A stretch of 64,000 bases of DNA from Pseudomonadota bacterium (GTDB lineage: Bacteria; Pseudomonadota; Gammaproteobacteria; Ga0077536). Below the pieces are notes generated by a model. It did no database searches. It saw only the letters and a list, made by a program, of their open reading frames with translations, and was not told where the DNA came from. The stretch covers positions 124,001-188,000 of the forward strand of contig JADJYF010000010.1 of assembly GCA_016719885.1 (NCBI GenBank). Direction: 5' to 3'. Shown here in pieces: positions 8,459-17,084 of the stretch (within the stretch, counting starts at the first letter, position 1; every line of letters begins with the position of its first letter). The translations under genes and the position numbers were made by a program.

Positions 8459-10915
8459 TCACCGACTAGCCACGTACAGTTCGATACGGTCGCGCAAAAG
8501 CCGCAGACTCTCCGCGAGCACATCTCTCATTGAATCGCTCGTTTGTACATTGAACGCGTCCGAATCTGAGGATGCGCGCTCATATTCATGAGCCAAGGCA
8601 CTCAGCCGACGTGCGCCCAAGGTTGCGGATGCTCCTTTAAGCGCATGCATCGAGTCCTTGAACCCGATGATGTCGCCTTCGTTACAGAATTGAATAGATT
8701 TTGAAATCAATTTATCACTATCCGCTTCGAACTCCAGAACCATGTCCAACAGTTCTGAAGTGTCAACGCCAATCTCCAGCAATTCATCTATCTCTGAGTA
8801 ATCCACTATTACGTCTGACGATTCTTCGTCCGAGACCGATTCCGCATCGACTGGTGACGCCTTTCCACCTCGCGCATAAGATGCAACGGCTTCTCGAAAT
8901 TCCCTGGCTCGCAGGGGCTTAGTCAGATACGCGACAGCTCCACATGCTTCGGCGGCATCGCGTGCCTCGGTCGTCGCGTCCGCGGTCAAGATAACGACCG
9001 GCGTCCCTACTCCGTTGGAGACGAATTGGTAGATCTGCACGACTTCGATACCCGACATGCCGGGCATGTGCATGTCAATGAAGCCCAGTCCGAATTCGGT
9101 ACGCTCGAGCGCCGCAAGTGCTTCTTCTCCGCTGGAAACGCAAGTTACATAGTGCCCAGCACTTTCCAGAGCCATTCGAGCGGTAGTCAGGTTGGTTGGA
9201 TTGTCGTCAGCAAGCAAAACGTGAATCGGCTGAGCGGCCCTTGTCACTCGAACGGGCTCTTCCTCGAGATACGGTAGTGACGCACTCTCCAAGGAATGAA
9301 TCCGGCCCAGTTCTCGCACCGATCCTCGCGCGACCGAACTATTGAATAGCGGATGCTCGACCGCGCTGGGCTCCGGTTCTCCGTAATAGATCTTCAGGCG
9401 AGGGCGCGTATCGAGCCCCAACTTGGAGTGAATGATTTCGCGATAGTTAGCGAGGTCGCTATCGATGAAGACAACCCGGCCTCCCCAACCATCGAAATCA
9501 GAAAGCGCGTTGGTACTGACCTGGACACAATCCCACCCGGACTCGCTGAATGCCACTTGATCGGTGGCAGACAGCGGTCCGGCTCCCAGGTACACACATT
9601 GGCGCATAGTATCGGCAGGCCAGCCGGCAATTTTTTCTCGGCTCTCTTCGATGGGGATCAGTAGGTGGCAGTGCGTGCCAATGTTCTCGACCGATTGAAA
9701 TGAGATTTCCCCTCCCAACAATTCAACATATTGCTTGGTGAGCGTAAGCCCCAACCCGGTACCTGCGTACCGTCGCGCGGCGCTATCGTCCCCGAGGGTG
9801 AAGGGCTCAAAAATATTGGGAAGCAGTTTGGGCGAAATGCCGATGCCCGTGTCGACGATATCCATCGCCATCGCGGGTGTCCTCTGATGCTCGCTGTACG
9901 TGACGCGAACAGAGACGTGGCCCTCCTTGGTGTACTTGACGGCGTTGCCAACGGTATTGATCAGTATTTCCTGCAGGTATTCGCCAGAACTTCTGATCCA
10001 AGTGGGAATCCGTGAATCGAAGAACCAATAAAACTCGACGCCTTGTTGTTGTGCTTTGGGTTGGCAAATGCGCAGCGCGGTTTGCACGACGCTTACTACA
10101 TTTATCCATTCTCGTTGCCGCGTGGGCACTTTTCCGGCGTCTGCCGAGGCCACATCCAGGATCTTGTTCACCAGACCGAGAAGGTGCTGCGCCGAATCGC
10201 TGACCATCTGCATTTTCTGGTGGCGACTTTCCACATGTCCGCGCGCATCGTCAAGGGTTTCCTTTAGCACGTCGGAAACGCTAATTATCGCGTGAAGCGG
10301 TGTGCGCAGTTCGTGGCTCATGTTGGCGATGAACCGGGACCGTGCGTCGTTCAAATCCCGGATGCGCTCAAGAACCTCCCGATGCTTCTTCAGGAGAGCA
10401 GCTGAGTACAGCGGCACAAGAGCCATTCCCAGGTAATAGGCAATTACGAGTTCACGGCTGGCCCGCAGATATTCGTTGTGAAGCAGTGCTATTGAAAAAA
10501 ACGAGGCCGCGACTCCGAGCGTGAAATATAGATACTTTACGCCGAACCGGTAGCCATAGCCGATGATTGAGTTCAAATAAATCGGAAAAAGTATGACGCC
10601 GAAACTGTCCGAAATAGCTGTATAGGCAGAAATTGCGCCGATATCTGCGAATATGCTGACGGCCCTAGTAAACAGGAGAGCCTTGGAATCCGGGGAAACC
10701 CGAAGCAGAAAAAAATATGTCCACGCGTAAGCCAACAGCGAGAAAGTCCAATAGGCGAAGGCGAGATTGAAATATTTATAGTTCAAAGCCTCCAAAGGCG
10801 TAGACGCCGGAGCATTGATGTACGACCAAACGACTACCGCCGATACGAAGATAACGCGGACAAACGCCTGGTCCAAATCGCTTGGACGCACTTCGTAGTT
10901 GGATTGTGATGCCAT
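8459..10915 (-). CDS. Orphan membrane hybrid histidine kinase (TM sensor-HisKA-HATPase-REC-Hpt)
   Basis: This 818-residue phosphorelay protein starts with about six hydrophobic segments between residues 20 and 175 and has almost no periplasmic domain. It continues with HisKA (phosphoacceptor His201 in MSHELRTPLH), HATPase (N box around 317-327, DTGIGI at 355-360, GTGLGL at 385-390), a degenerate spacer (435-545), a receiver (ADDN at 569-572, Asp614, Lys666) and an Hpt domain (His757 in MHALKGAS). The architecture resembles RpfC-type sensors. No response regulator is adjacent, so the phosphoryl target is elsewhere. Many lines of the gene are only 38-57 % GC, against roughly 60-65 % around it, which suggests horizontal acquisition or a different age. 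A GAGGGAAC site precedes the ATG. Confidence 0.92.
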   Translation of the reverse strand: MASQSNYEVRPSDLDQAFVRVIFVSAVVVWSYINAPASTPLEALNYKYFNLAFAYWTFSLLAYAWTYFFLLRVSPDSKALLFTRAVSIFADIGAISAYTAISDSFGVILFPIYLNSIIGYGYRFGVKYLYFTLGVAASFFSIALLHNEYLRASRELVIAYYLGMALVPLYSAALLKKHREVLERIRDLNDARSRFIANMSHELRTPLHAIISVSDVLKETLDDARGHVESRHQKMQMVSDSAQHLLGLVNKILDVASADAGKVPTRQREWINVVSVVQTALRICQPKAQQQGVEFYWFFDSRIPTWIRSSGEYLQEILINTVGNAVKYTKEGHVSVRVTYSEHQRTPAMAMDIVDTGIGISPKLLPNIFEPFTLGDDSAARRYAGTGLGLTLTKQYVELLGGEISFQSVENIGTHCHLLIPIEESREKIAGWPADTMRQCVYLGAGPLSATDQVAFSESGWDCVQVSTNALSDFDGWGGRVVFIDSDLANYREIIHSKLGLDTRPRLKIYYGEPEPSAVEHPLFNSSVARGSVRELGRIHSLESASLPYLEEEPVRVTRAAQPIHVLLADDNPTNLTTARMALESAGHYVTCVSSGEEALAALERTEFGLGFIDMHMPGMSGIEVVQIYQFVSNGVGTPVVILTADATTEARDAAEACGAVAYLTKPLRAREFREAVASYARGGKASPVDAESVSDEESSDVIVDYSEIDELLEIGVDTSELLDMVLEFEADSDKLISKSIQFCNEGDIIGFKDSMHALKGASATLGARRLSALAHEYERASSDSDAFNVQTSDSMRDVLAESLRLLRDRIELYVASR

Positions 10916-11155
10916 TGTTCCCTCAATGAATTACACAATTGTTTTTTTGCTTCATGGCTCAGCGCTTCGACTCACGACGTCCTGCCAATTGCCTTCACCC
11001 ACGGCTCAGTTCTCGTGTCTGTCAAGCTAATCCTCGCTGCAGAACACCATGCGACAACATCGCCCAACCTGACGGCAAGCTCTCAGCGGGCGCCTGTTTG
11101 TAAACGCATTCTGCCCTATCTCCCCATGCTGACTGCTAAAAAATAGTCCGGAGGC
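10916..11155. other. Intergenic region upstream of the hybrid kinase
   Basis: About 240 bp of comparatively AT-rich sequence lie between the kinase start and the rplQ terminator. It must carry the kinase promoter (reading minus). I could not pick a convincing -35/-10 pair and see no coding frame. Confidence 0.4.
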
Positions 11156-11186
11156 CAAAAACGCAAAAGCCGGGGTGTACCCGGCT
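11156..11186 (-). terminator. Intrinsic terminator after rplQ (end of the ribosomal supercluster)
   Basis: On the minus strand a 7-bp stem AGCCGGG/CCCGGCT with a 5-nt loop (11168-11186) is followed by TTTGCGTTTTT. It sits about 30 bp beyond the rplQ stop codon and is the first clear intrinsic terminator after the alpha-operon genes. Confidence 0.8.
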
Positions 11187-11212
11187 CGCGTATTCAATTC
11201 AGTTTTTTTGGC

Positions 11213-11605
11213 TTACTCCGCACTGTCTGCCGGAGCTTCCGCGTCCACTGGCCGGTCAACCAACTCGACGATCGCCATCGGCGCCTTGTCGCCAGCCCGA
11301 AATCCGCACTTCAGGATCCGCAGATATCCACCGGGGCGTTCCTGGTACCGGGGTCCCAGTTCGTTGAACAGCTTGGTTACCGCTTCGCGGTCGCGCAGAC
11401 GGTCGAACGCCAGGCGACGCTTGGCGACGGAATCGGTACGCGCGAGCGTAATCAGCGGCTCGGCGGCTCGGCGCAGTTCCTTGGCTTTCGGCAATGTGGT
11501 GCGAATGATTTCGTGCCGCAACAACGATACGGCCATGTTCTGAATCATTGCTTTGCGATGGGCGCTGGTGCGGCTGAGGCTGCGCCCGCTGTTGGAATGT
11601 CTCAT
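11213..11605 (-). CDS. rplQ: 50S ribosomal protein L17
   Basis: This 130-residue protein is L17, a large-subunit protein near the exit tunnel. The N-terminal MRHSNSGRSLSRTSAHRKAM and the internal DRLRDREAVTKLFNELGPRY are characteristic, and the acidic alanine-rich C-terminal tail is a common variable extension. It is the last gene of the alpha group, directly after rpoA with 28 bp between, as in most proteobacteria. An intrinsic terminator follows at 11156-11186. Confidence 0.97.
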   Translation of the reverse strand: MRHSNSGRSLSRTSAHRKAMIQNMAVSLLRHEIIRTTLPKAKELRRAAEPLITLARTDSVAKRRLAFDRLRDREAVTKLFNELGPRYQERPGGYLRILKCGFRAGDKAPMAIVELVDRPVDAEAPADSAE

Positions 11606-11633
11606 GGTAATGTGCCTTGTTTGCCTGGCGCGC

Positions 11634-12638
11634 TCAGAGAGCCGCGCGTTCGCCTTCGTAAAGGCCGGCGGGCGGCCAGTTTTCCAGTCGCATGCCGAGG
11701 GACAGCCCGCGCGCAGCGAGTACGTCCTTGATCTCGGTCAGCGATTTCTTGCCAAGGTTCGGGGTCTTGAGCAGCTCCACTTCCGTGCGCTGGATGAGAT
11801 CGCCGATGTAATAGATGCTTTCTGCCTTGAGGCAGTTCGCCGAACGCACCGTCAACTCGAGATCATCGATCGAGCGCAGCAGGATCGGGTCAACCTCGGC
11901 CTGCGGGCCCGGTTTGACGTGGTCGTTCTCGTCGGTCGTGATGTCGACAAACACCGCGAGTTGGCTGCGCAGGATCGTGGCGGCTTCCTTGACGGCGGTT
12001 TCCGGGTCGATGGTGCCGTTGGTCTCGATGGTGAGGATCAGCTTGTCGAGATTGGTCTGCTGTTCCACGCGAGCGCTGAGCACCTCGTAGGCGCAGCGGC
12101 GCACCGGACTGAACGACGCATCCAGCTTGAGGCGACCGATTGCCTGATCGGCGTCTTCGCTGGTTTCCCGCGCGGTGGACGGCTGGTAACCACGGCCGCG
12201 CGCAACGCGCAGCGTCATGTTCAGCTCGCCGTTGTCGCTCAAAGTCGCGATGTGGTAATCCGGGTCGACAATTTCGATGTCGTGATCGAGCACGATGTCA
12301 CGCGCGGTCACGCGGCCCGGACCACGGCGATTGAGCGTGATGCTGGCCTCGTCGCGAGCGTGCATGTTGATTGCCAGACCTTTGAGGTTGAGCAGGATGT
12401 CGGTGACGTCCTCTTGCACACCTTCAATGGTGGTGTACTCATGGAGTACGTTCTCGATTTCAACTTCAACGATTGCGCTGCCCGTCATCGACGACAACAG
12501 GACGCGACGCAGAGCATTACCGAGAGTATGGCCAAAGCCCCTGTTGAGGGGTTCAATCGTAATACGAGCAGCGCGCGGGCCGACCTGCTGTACCTCGACG
12601 ATCTTCGGCTTCAACAACTCATTCAATGCTGACGCCAT
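11634..12638 (-). CDS. rpoA: DNA-directed RNA polymerase alpha subunit
   Basis: This 334-residue protein matches RpoA (329 residues in E. coli). The N-terminal assembly domain includes RITIEPLNRGFGHTLGNALRRVLLSS, and the C-terminal alpha-CTD includes DDLELTVRSANCLKAESIYYIGDLIQRTE, the region contacting UP elements and activators. It nucleates RNA polymerase assembly. The position between rpsD and rplQ is the conserved alpha-operon place. Expression should follow S4-mediated autoregulation of this operon if that control is conserved; the sequence does not prove it. Confidence 0.98.
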   Translation of the reverse strand: MASALNELLKPKIVEVQQVGPRAARITIEPLNRGFGHTLGNALRRVLLSSMTGSAIVEVEIENVLHEYTTIEGVQEDVTDILLNLKGLAINMHARDEASITLNRRGPGRVTARDIVLDHDIEIVDPDYHIATLSDNGELNMTLRVARGRGYQPSTARETSEDADQAIGRLKLDASFSPVRRCAYEVLSARVEQQTNLDKLILTIETNGTIDPETAVKEAATILRSQLAVFVDITTDENDHVKPGPQAEVDPILLRSIDDLELTVRSANCLKAESIYYIGDLIQRTEVELLKTPNLGKKSLTEIKDVLAARGLSLGMRLENWPPAGLYEGERAAL

Positions 12639-12659
12639 ATTGCAATCTCCTTAAACAGA

Positions 12660-13283
12660 TTACTTCGAATACAACTCGACAACGAGCGACTCATTGATAT
12701 CAGCCGGCAGATCCGCGCGCTCTGGAACGGCCTTGAAGCGGCCCTCCATCTTCTTCGAATCGACTTCGACCCATTCCGGGAAGCCAAGCTGCTCGGCAAT
12801 CGCCAGCGAGTCGGCGATACGCACCTGCTTCTTGGAGCGCTCGCGCACCGAGATGATGTCGTTGGGCGCGACCTGGTATGACGGAATGTTCACGCTTTGG
12901 CCGTTGACCAGAATGGCCTTGTGGCCGACCAGCTGACGACATTCGGCGCGCGTCACGCCGAAGCCCATGCGGTAAACGACGTTGTCGAGACGACATTCCA
13001 GCAGCTGCAGCAGGTTCTCGCCCGTGGCGCCTTTACGGCGCGCCGCCTTGGCGTAGTAATTGCGGAACTGACGTTCGAGGATGCCGTAGATGAAGCGCAG
13101 CTTCTGCTTCTCGCGTAGCTGGATCGCGTAGTCAGACTGGCGACGACCACGGTTGTCACCATGCTGACCAGGCTGCTTCTCGAGGTTGCACTTGGTTTCT
13201 ATCGGTCGTGCACGGCTCTTCAGGCCCAGGTCCATGCCCTGACGCCGGCTCAACTTGCACTTCGGTCCAATGTAACGCGCCAT
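12660..13283 (-). CDS. rpsD: 30S ribosomal protein S4
   Basis: This is S4, a primary 16S rRNA binder and, in enterobacteria, the translational repressor of the alpha operon. The protein is 207 residues from the ATG at 13283 (MARYIGPKCKLSRRQG); a longer in-frame start at 13319 would overlap rpsK and is unlikely. The S4 RNA-binding domain is seen in ECRLDNVVYRMGFGVTRAE. Only two N-terminal cysteines remain, so this is not the four-cysteine zinc form. It starts 5 bp after the rpsK stop. Confidence 0.97.
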   Translation of the reverse strand: MARYIGPKCKLSRRQGMDLGLKSRARPIETKCNLEKQPGQHGDNRGRRQSDYAIQLREKQKLRFIYGILERQFRNYYAKAARRKGATGENLLQLLECRLDNVVYRMGFGVTRAECRQLVGHKAILVNGQSVNIPSYQVAPNDIISVRERSKKQVRIADSLAIAEQLGFPEWVEVDSKKMEGRFKAVPERADLPADINESLVVELYSK

Positions 13284-13288
13284 CTCTA

Positions 13289-13681
13289 TTACACCCTTCG
13301 CTTCTTCGGCGGCCGGCACCCGTTGTGCGGGATCGGCGTAACGTCGGTAATGTTGGTGATCTTGAAGCCCGCTGAATTGAGCGAGCGGACGGCGGATTCG
13401 CGACCCGGTCCCGGCCCCTTCACGAACACATCGAGGTTCTGCATGCCGTATTCGTCACGCACCGTCGAAAGCTTCTCGGCGGCGACCTGCGCCGCGAACG
13501 GCGTGCTCTTGCGCGAACCGCGGAAACCGCTGCCACCGGCAGTGGCCCAGGCGAGCGTGTTGCCCTGCCTGTCGGTGATCGTGATGATGGTATTGTTGAA
13601 GGACGCGTGAATGTGCGCGACGCCGTCAATGACGGTACGCCGCACCTTCTTCTTCACGTTCCGCTGGCTAGCCTGTGCCAT
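13289..13681 (-). CDS. rpsK: 30S ribosomal protein S11
   Basis: A 130-residue S11, platform protein of the small subunit near the mRNA exit. Diagnostic segments are GVAHIHASFNNTIITITDRQGN, shortened here to its core IHASFNNTI, and the C-terminal TPIPHNGCRPPKKRRV. It lies between rpsM and rpsD in the conserved alpha-operon order with 15 bp to rpsM. Confidence 0.97.
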   Translation of the reverse strand: MAQASQRNVKKKVRRTVIDGVAHIHASFNNTIITITDRQGNTLAWATAGGSGFRGSRKSTPFAAQVAAEKLSTVRDEYGMQNLDVFVKGPGPGRESAVRSLNSAGFKITNITDVTPIPHNGCRPPKKRRV

Positions 13682-13696
13682 ATCTGAATCCCAATC

Positions 13697-14053
13697 TTAC
13701 TTCTTGACCATGCGACGCGGGCCCTTGCGGGTGCGTGCATTGGTCCGCGTGCGCTGTCCGCGCACCGGCAAGCCACGGCGATGCCGGACACCGCGGTAGC
13801 AGCCCAGATCCATCAGTCGCTTGATGTTCATGCTGACTTCGCGACGCAGGTCGCCTTCGACCGGAAACTTGCCCACCGCGGCGCGCAGGGCTTCCAGCTG
13901 GCCTTCAGTCAGGTCCTTGATCAGCGAATCGGGCGGTACACCGGTCTCTGCGCAAATGGCCTTTGCGCGCGTACGTCCGATACCGTAGATCGACGTCAAC
14001 GCGATGACCGCATGCTTGCGATCAGGAATGTTTACTCCAGCTACGCGAGCCAT
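13697..14053 (-). CDS. rpsM: 30S ribosomal protein S13
   Basis: A 118-residue S13, head protein contacting the P-site tRNA and forming intersubunit bridges. MARVAGVNIPDRKHAVIAL at the start and the basic C-terminal tail RGQRTRTNARTRKGPRR are family-typical. It begins the alpha group, 31 bp after rpmJ; no separate promoter was obvious in that gap. Confidence 0.97.
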   Translation of the reverse strand: MARVAGVNIPDRKHAVIALTSIYGIGRTRAKAICAETGVPPDSLIKDLTEGQLEALRAAVGKFPVEGDLRREVSMNIKRLMDLGCYRGVRHRRGLPVRGQRTRTNARTRKGPRRMVKK

Positions 14054-14084
14054 AGCCTGTTCCTCTCAACTTTCATTCCGATGT

Positions 14085-14198
14085 TCAACCCTGGCGTTGT
14101 TTGTGTCGGGGATCCTTGCAGATCACGCGCACTACGCCTTTGCGCTTGATAACCCTGCAATCCCGGCAAATGCGTTTGACTGAAGCCTGCACTTTCAT
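14085..14198 (-). CDS. rpmJ: 50S ribosomal protein L36 (zinc-binding form)
   Basis: A 37-residue gene read from the minus strand: MKVQASVKRICRDCRV and onward to KQRQG. It carries Cys11, Cys14, Cys27 and His32, the zinc-ribbon ligands of the C+ form of L36. That form is usually repressed or replaced under zinc starvation in bacteria that also hold a C- paralogue. It lies between secY and rpsM, the standard end of the spc group, with 24 bp to secY. Confidence 0.95.
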   Translation of the reverse strand: MKVQASVKRICRDCRVIKRKGVVRVICKDPRHKQRQG

Positions 14199-14222
14199 TT
14201 TCGATTCCTCTCGTCCGGCACT

Positions 14223-15566
14223 TCACCGGCGCCCGTAGCCCTTGAGGTTCGCCTTCTTCATCAGCCCCTCATATTGGTGCGACATCAGATGCGCCTGCAC
14301 CTGTGCCATGAAATCCATTACCACCACCACAATGATCAATAAGGAGGTGCCGCCGAAATAAAACGGCACGTTCAGCTCCAGAATCAAGAATTCCGGCAGC
14401 AGACACACCAGCGTGATGTAGATCGCGCCGGCCACCGTCAGGCGTGTCATCACACCGTCGATATAACGAGCCGTCTGCTCACCCGGGCGGATACCAGGAA
14501 TGAACGCTCCCGATTTCTTCAAGTTGTCGGCCATTTCCTTCGGATTGAACACCAACGCGGTGTAGAAGAAGGAAAAGAACACGATCGCGGCCGCATACAG
14601 CATCACGTAAAGCGGCTGGCCGGGCGACAAGGTGCTGCTGATGTCTCGCAGCCAGTCCATGCCCTCAGCGTTCGCAAACCAGCCGGCGATTGTAGCCGGA
14701 AACAGGATGATGCTCGAAGCAAAAATTGGCGGGATCACGCCCGACATGTTGAGCTTGAGCGGCAAATTGGTCGACTGGCCGCCGTAGGTCTGGCGGCCAC
14801 GCTGCTGCTTGGCGTAATTGACTGTGATGCGGCGCTGGGCGCGCTCGACGAACACCACCAGGCCGGTCACCGCGGTGGCCAGTACGAACAGGCCGAGCAC
14901 CACCAGCAGGGACAGCTCACCGGTACGCGACAGTTCCAGGGTACCGGCGATGGCCTGCGGCAGTCCGGCGACGATACCCGAGAAAATGATCATCGAGATG
15001 CCGTTACCGATACCACGTTCTGTAACCTGCTCGCCGAGCCACATCAGGAACAAGGTGCCGGTTACCAGTGTCGCGACGCAAGTTACTTTGAAAGCAATCC
15101 CGGGTGAAATCACCAGGTGCATGCCGGCCACGGTCTGCTGCTCGAGCATGATGGACACGCCAGTGGCCTGAAACACCGCCAGCACCACCGTGAAATACCG
15201 CGTGTACTGCGTGATCTTGCGGCGTCCCGACTCGCCTTCCTTCTTCAGCTGCTCGAGACGCGGGCTGACAACGGTCATCAGCTGCAAAATGATCGAGGCC
15301 GAGATGTAAGGCATGATGCCGAGCGCGACGACCGAGAACCGCTTCAGCGCGCCGCCCGAGAACATGTTGAACATGTCCAGGATCGAACCGCTCTGCTGAT
15401 CGAACAGCGCGTTCAGGGCGACCGGGTTGATGCCAGGTACGGGAATGTGCGAGCAGATCCGGAATACCAGCAAGGCTCCCAGCAGGAACAGGAAACGGCT
15501 GCGCAGCTCGGTGAGCTTGCCGAGCCCTGCTACCCCACCTGGAAGTTTTGCCGTCGCCGTTGCCAC
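14223..15566 (-). CDS. secY: Preprotein translocase subunit SecY
   Basis: This 447-residue protein is the channel-forming subunit of the SecYEG translocon in the inner membrane, with ten predicted hydrophobic segments. Recognisable parts are RSRFLFLLGALLVFRICSHIPVPG near the start (first membrane helix and plug region), the cytoplasmic loop containing QRGRQTYGGQSTNLPLK, and the C-terminal YEGLMKKANLKGYGRR. The start is a GTG two bases after the rplO stop, implying translational coupling. SecE is encoded in the same supercluster at 40664-41041. Confidence 0.97.
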   Translation of the reverse strand: MATATAKLPGGVAGLGKLTELRSRFLFLLGALLVFRICSHIPVPGINPVALNALFDQQSGSILDMFNMFSGGALKRFSVVALGIMPYISASIILQLMTVVSPRLEQLKKEGESGRRKITQYTRYFTVVLAVFQATGVSIMLEQQTVAGMHLVISPGIAFKVTCVATLVTGTLFLMWLGEQVTERGIGNGISMIIFSGIVAGLPQAIAGTLELSRTGELSLLVVLGLFVLATAVTGLVVFVERAQRRITVNYAKQQRGRQTYGGQSTNLPLKLNMSGVIPPIFASSIILFPATIAGWFANAEGMDWLRDISSTLSPGQPLYVMLYAAAIVFFSFFYTALVFNPKEMADNLKKSGAFIPGIRPGEQTARYIDGVMTRLTVAGAIYITLVCLLPEFLILELNVPFYFGGTSLLIIVVVVMDFMAQVQAHLMSHQYEGLMKKANLKGYGRR

Positions 15567-15568
15567 GC

Positions 15569-16003
15569 TTATTCTTCCACTTTACCGCCAGCGGCTTCGA
15601 TCGCGGCGCGCGCACCCTTGGTGACTGCGAGCCCCTTCACGATCACGGCCTTTTCAATAGTGCCCGCCAGGATGACCTTGACGGTCTCGATGTGGTGGCG
15701 CACCAAGCCCGCGGCCTTCAATGCGGTCAAATCAATCGGGGTCGCGTCCAGACCATTCAACTCGTGCAGACGCACTTCATCGGCCAAGCCTTGCGTCAGG
15801 GAGCGGAAGCCGAACTTCGGCAAGCGGCGCTGCAGCGGCATCTGGCCGCCTTCGAAACCGACCTTGTGGTAGCCGCCGGCGCGGGACTTCTGACCCTTGT
15901 GACCACGGCCGGCGGTCTTGCCCAGGCCCGAGCCGCCACCACGACCGAGACGCTTGCGCGCCTTCTTGGCGCCAGCTGCCGGCTTTAACGTATTAAGACG
16001 CAT
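15569..16003 (-). CDS. rplO: 50S ribosomal protein L15
   Basis: A 144-residue L15, a late-assembly large-subunit protein. The glycine- and basic-rich N-terminal part RLGRGGGSGLGKTAGRGHKG is the family hallmark, followed by the conserved GFEGGQMPLQRRLPKFGF. It lies between rpmD and secY, 3 bp after rpmD, in the spc order. Confidence 0.97.
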   Translation of the reverse strand: MRLNTLKPAAGAKKARKRLGRGGGSGLGKTAGRGHKGQKSRAGGYHKVGFEGGQMPLQRRLPKFGFRSLTQGLADEVRLHELNGLDATPIDLTALKAAGLVRHHIETVKVILAGTIEKAVIVKGLAVTKGARAAIEAAGGKVEE

Positions 16004-16006
16004 GAT

Positions 16007-16189
16007 TTACTGCTCCTGGACCTGGACCATGTAGTAGATCTTGTTGATCATGCCGCGGTTCTCAGGCGTGTCGGCGACCGACACCGTCTGCCACATGCGG
16101 CGCAGACCGAGACCGCTGGCGCAGGCCTTGTGGTCCGGGAGCCGTCCATTGAGGCTCTTGCACAGAGTCACGTTCAACTGCTTAGCCAC
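16007..16189 (-). CDS. rpmD: 50S ribosomal protein L30
   Basis: A 60-residue L30 read from a GTG start at 16189, giving (M)AKQLNVTLCKSLNGRLPDHK and ending in KIYYMVQVQEQ. The frame continues upstream, but the rpsE stop at 16195-16197 and the family length fix this start. The GAGGG over the rpsE end serves as ribosome binding site, so translation is coupled to rpsE. Confidence 0.95.
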   Translation of the reverse strand: MAKQLNVTLCKSLNGRLPDHKACASGLGLRRMWQTVSVADTPENRGMINKIYYMVQVQEQ

Positions 16190-16194
16190 GTTCT

Positions 16195-16710
16195 TTACCC
16201 TCGAATCTGCTCGACCGTCTTGCCGCGCTTGGCCGCCATCTGGTCCGGCGAAGCCATGCCCTTCAGACCGTTGACCGTGGCGCGCACGACGTTGATCGGG
16301 TTGCTGGTGCCAATGCACTTGGCAAGCACGTTGTGCACACCCAGCACTTCGAACACGGCGCGCATCGCGCCGCCGGCGATGATGCCCGTACCTTCCGATG
16401 CCGGCTGCATGTAGACCTTGGCCGCGCCGTGTTCACCCATCAGCGGGTACTGCAGGGTCGAACCGTTCAGCGCCACGCGCGTCATGTTCTTGCGTGCGTT
16501 CTCCATCGCCTTCTGGATTGCGACCGGTACTTCGCGCGCCTTGCCGCGGCCGAAGCCGACACGACCGGCGCCATCACCGACCACCACCAGCGCGGAGAAA
16601 CCGAAAATGCGTCCGCCCTTGACCACTTTGGCCACGCGATTAACGGCGATCAGCTTCTCTAGGTAGCCTTCGTTGTTGTCGGAGCTGTTTTGATTGTGAC
16701 TGACACTCAT
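16195..16710 (-). CDS. rpsE: 30S ribosomal protein S5
   Basis: A 171-residue S5, involved in decoding fidelity and mRNA helicase activity of the ribosome. The N-terminal dsRBD-like part LIAVNRVAKVVKGGRIFGFS and the later GVHNVLAKCIGTSNPINVVR are family-specific. The beta-hairpin region VVKGGR shows no known spectinomycin-resistance change that I can recognise. It lies between rplR and rpmD. Confidence 0.97.
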   Translation of the reverse strand: MSVSHNQNSSDNNEGYLEKLIAVNRVAKVVKGGRIFGFSALVVVGDGAGRVGFGRGKAREVPVAIQKAMENARKNMTRVALNGSTLQYPLMGEHGAAKVYMQPASEGTGIIAGGAMRAVFEVLGVHNVLAKCIGTSNPINVVRATVNGLKGMASPDQMAAKRGKTVEQIRG

Positions 16711-16721
16711 TATTCCAACTC

Positions 16722-17081
16722 CTAGAACTTCAGGCCGCCTTCACGCGCGGCATCGGCGAGCGCCTTGACGCGACCGTGATATTTGAACCCCGAGCGATCG
16801 AACGCCACTTCGGCGATGCCTGCGGCAACAGCGCGCTCGGCGATCAGTTTGCCGATGGACGCCGCGGCGGCGATGTTACCGCCGTGCACACCACTGGCGC
16901 GGAAGTCTTTTTCCACGGTGGACGCCGTGACCAGTACCGCATTGCCCTCGGGCGCGATGATCTGCGCGTAGATATGGCGCGGCGTGCGATTGATGCACAG
17001 GCGCACCGCGCGCAATTCGCGAATCTTGGCGCGGGCCTTGCGCGCGCGACGCAGGCGCGATTCTTTCTTCTCACTGGCCAT
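16722..17081 (-). CDS. rplR: 50S ribosomal protein L18
   Basis: A 119-residue L18, which binds 5S rRNA with L5 in the central protuberance. The basic N-terminal stretch RLRRARKARAKIRELRAVRL and the C-terminal AFDRSGFKYHGRVKALADAA are typical. The order rplF-rplR-rpsE is standard, with short gaps on both sides. Confidence 0.97.
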   Translation of the reverse strand: MASEKKESRLRRARKARAKIRELRAVRLCINRTPRHIYAQIIAPEGNAVLVTASTVEKDFRASGVHGGNIAAAASIGKLIAERAVAAGIAEVAFDRSGFKYHGRVKALADAAREGGLKF

Positions 17082-17084
17082 GGC

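Noticed and set aside
8254..8469. 71-codon plus-strand frame in the convergent gap
   Set aside because: No ribosome binding site, no homology, and it runs into the 3' end of the kinase gene.
4355..10915. Idea that the RpfC-like kinase and crotonases form a DSF quorum-sensing locus
   Set aside because: The crotonase with intact glutamates looks like an ordinary enoyl-CoA hydratase, the other lacks both glutamates, and no RpfG-type HD-GYP regulator is present.
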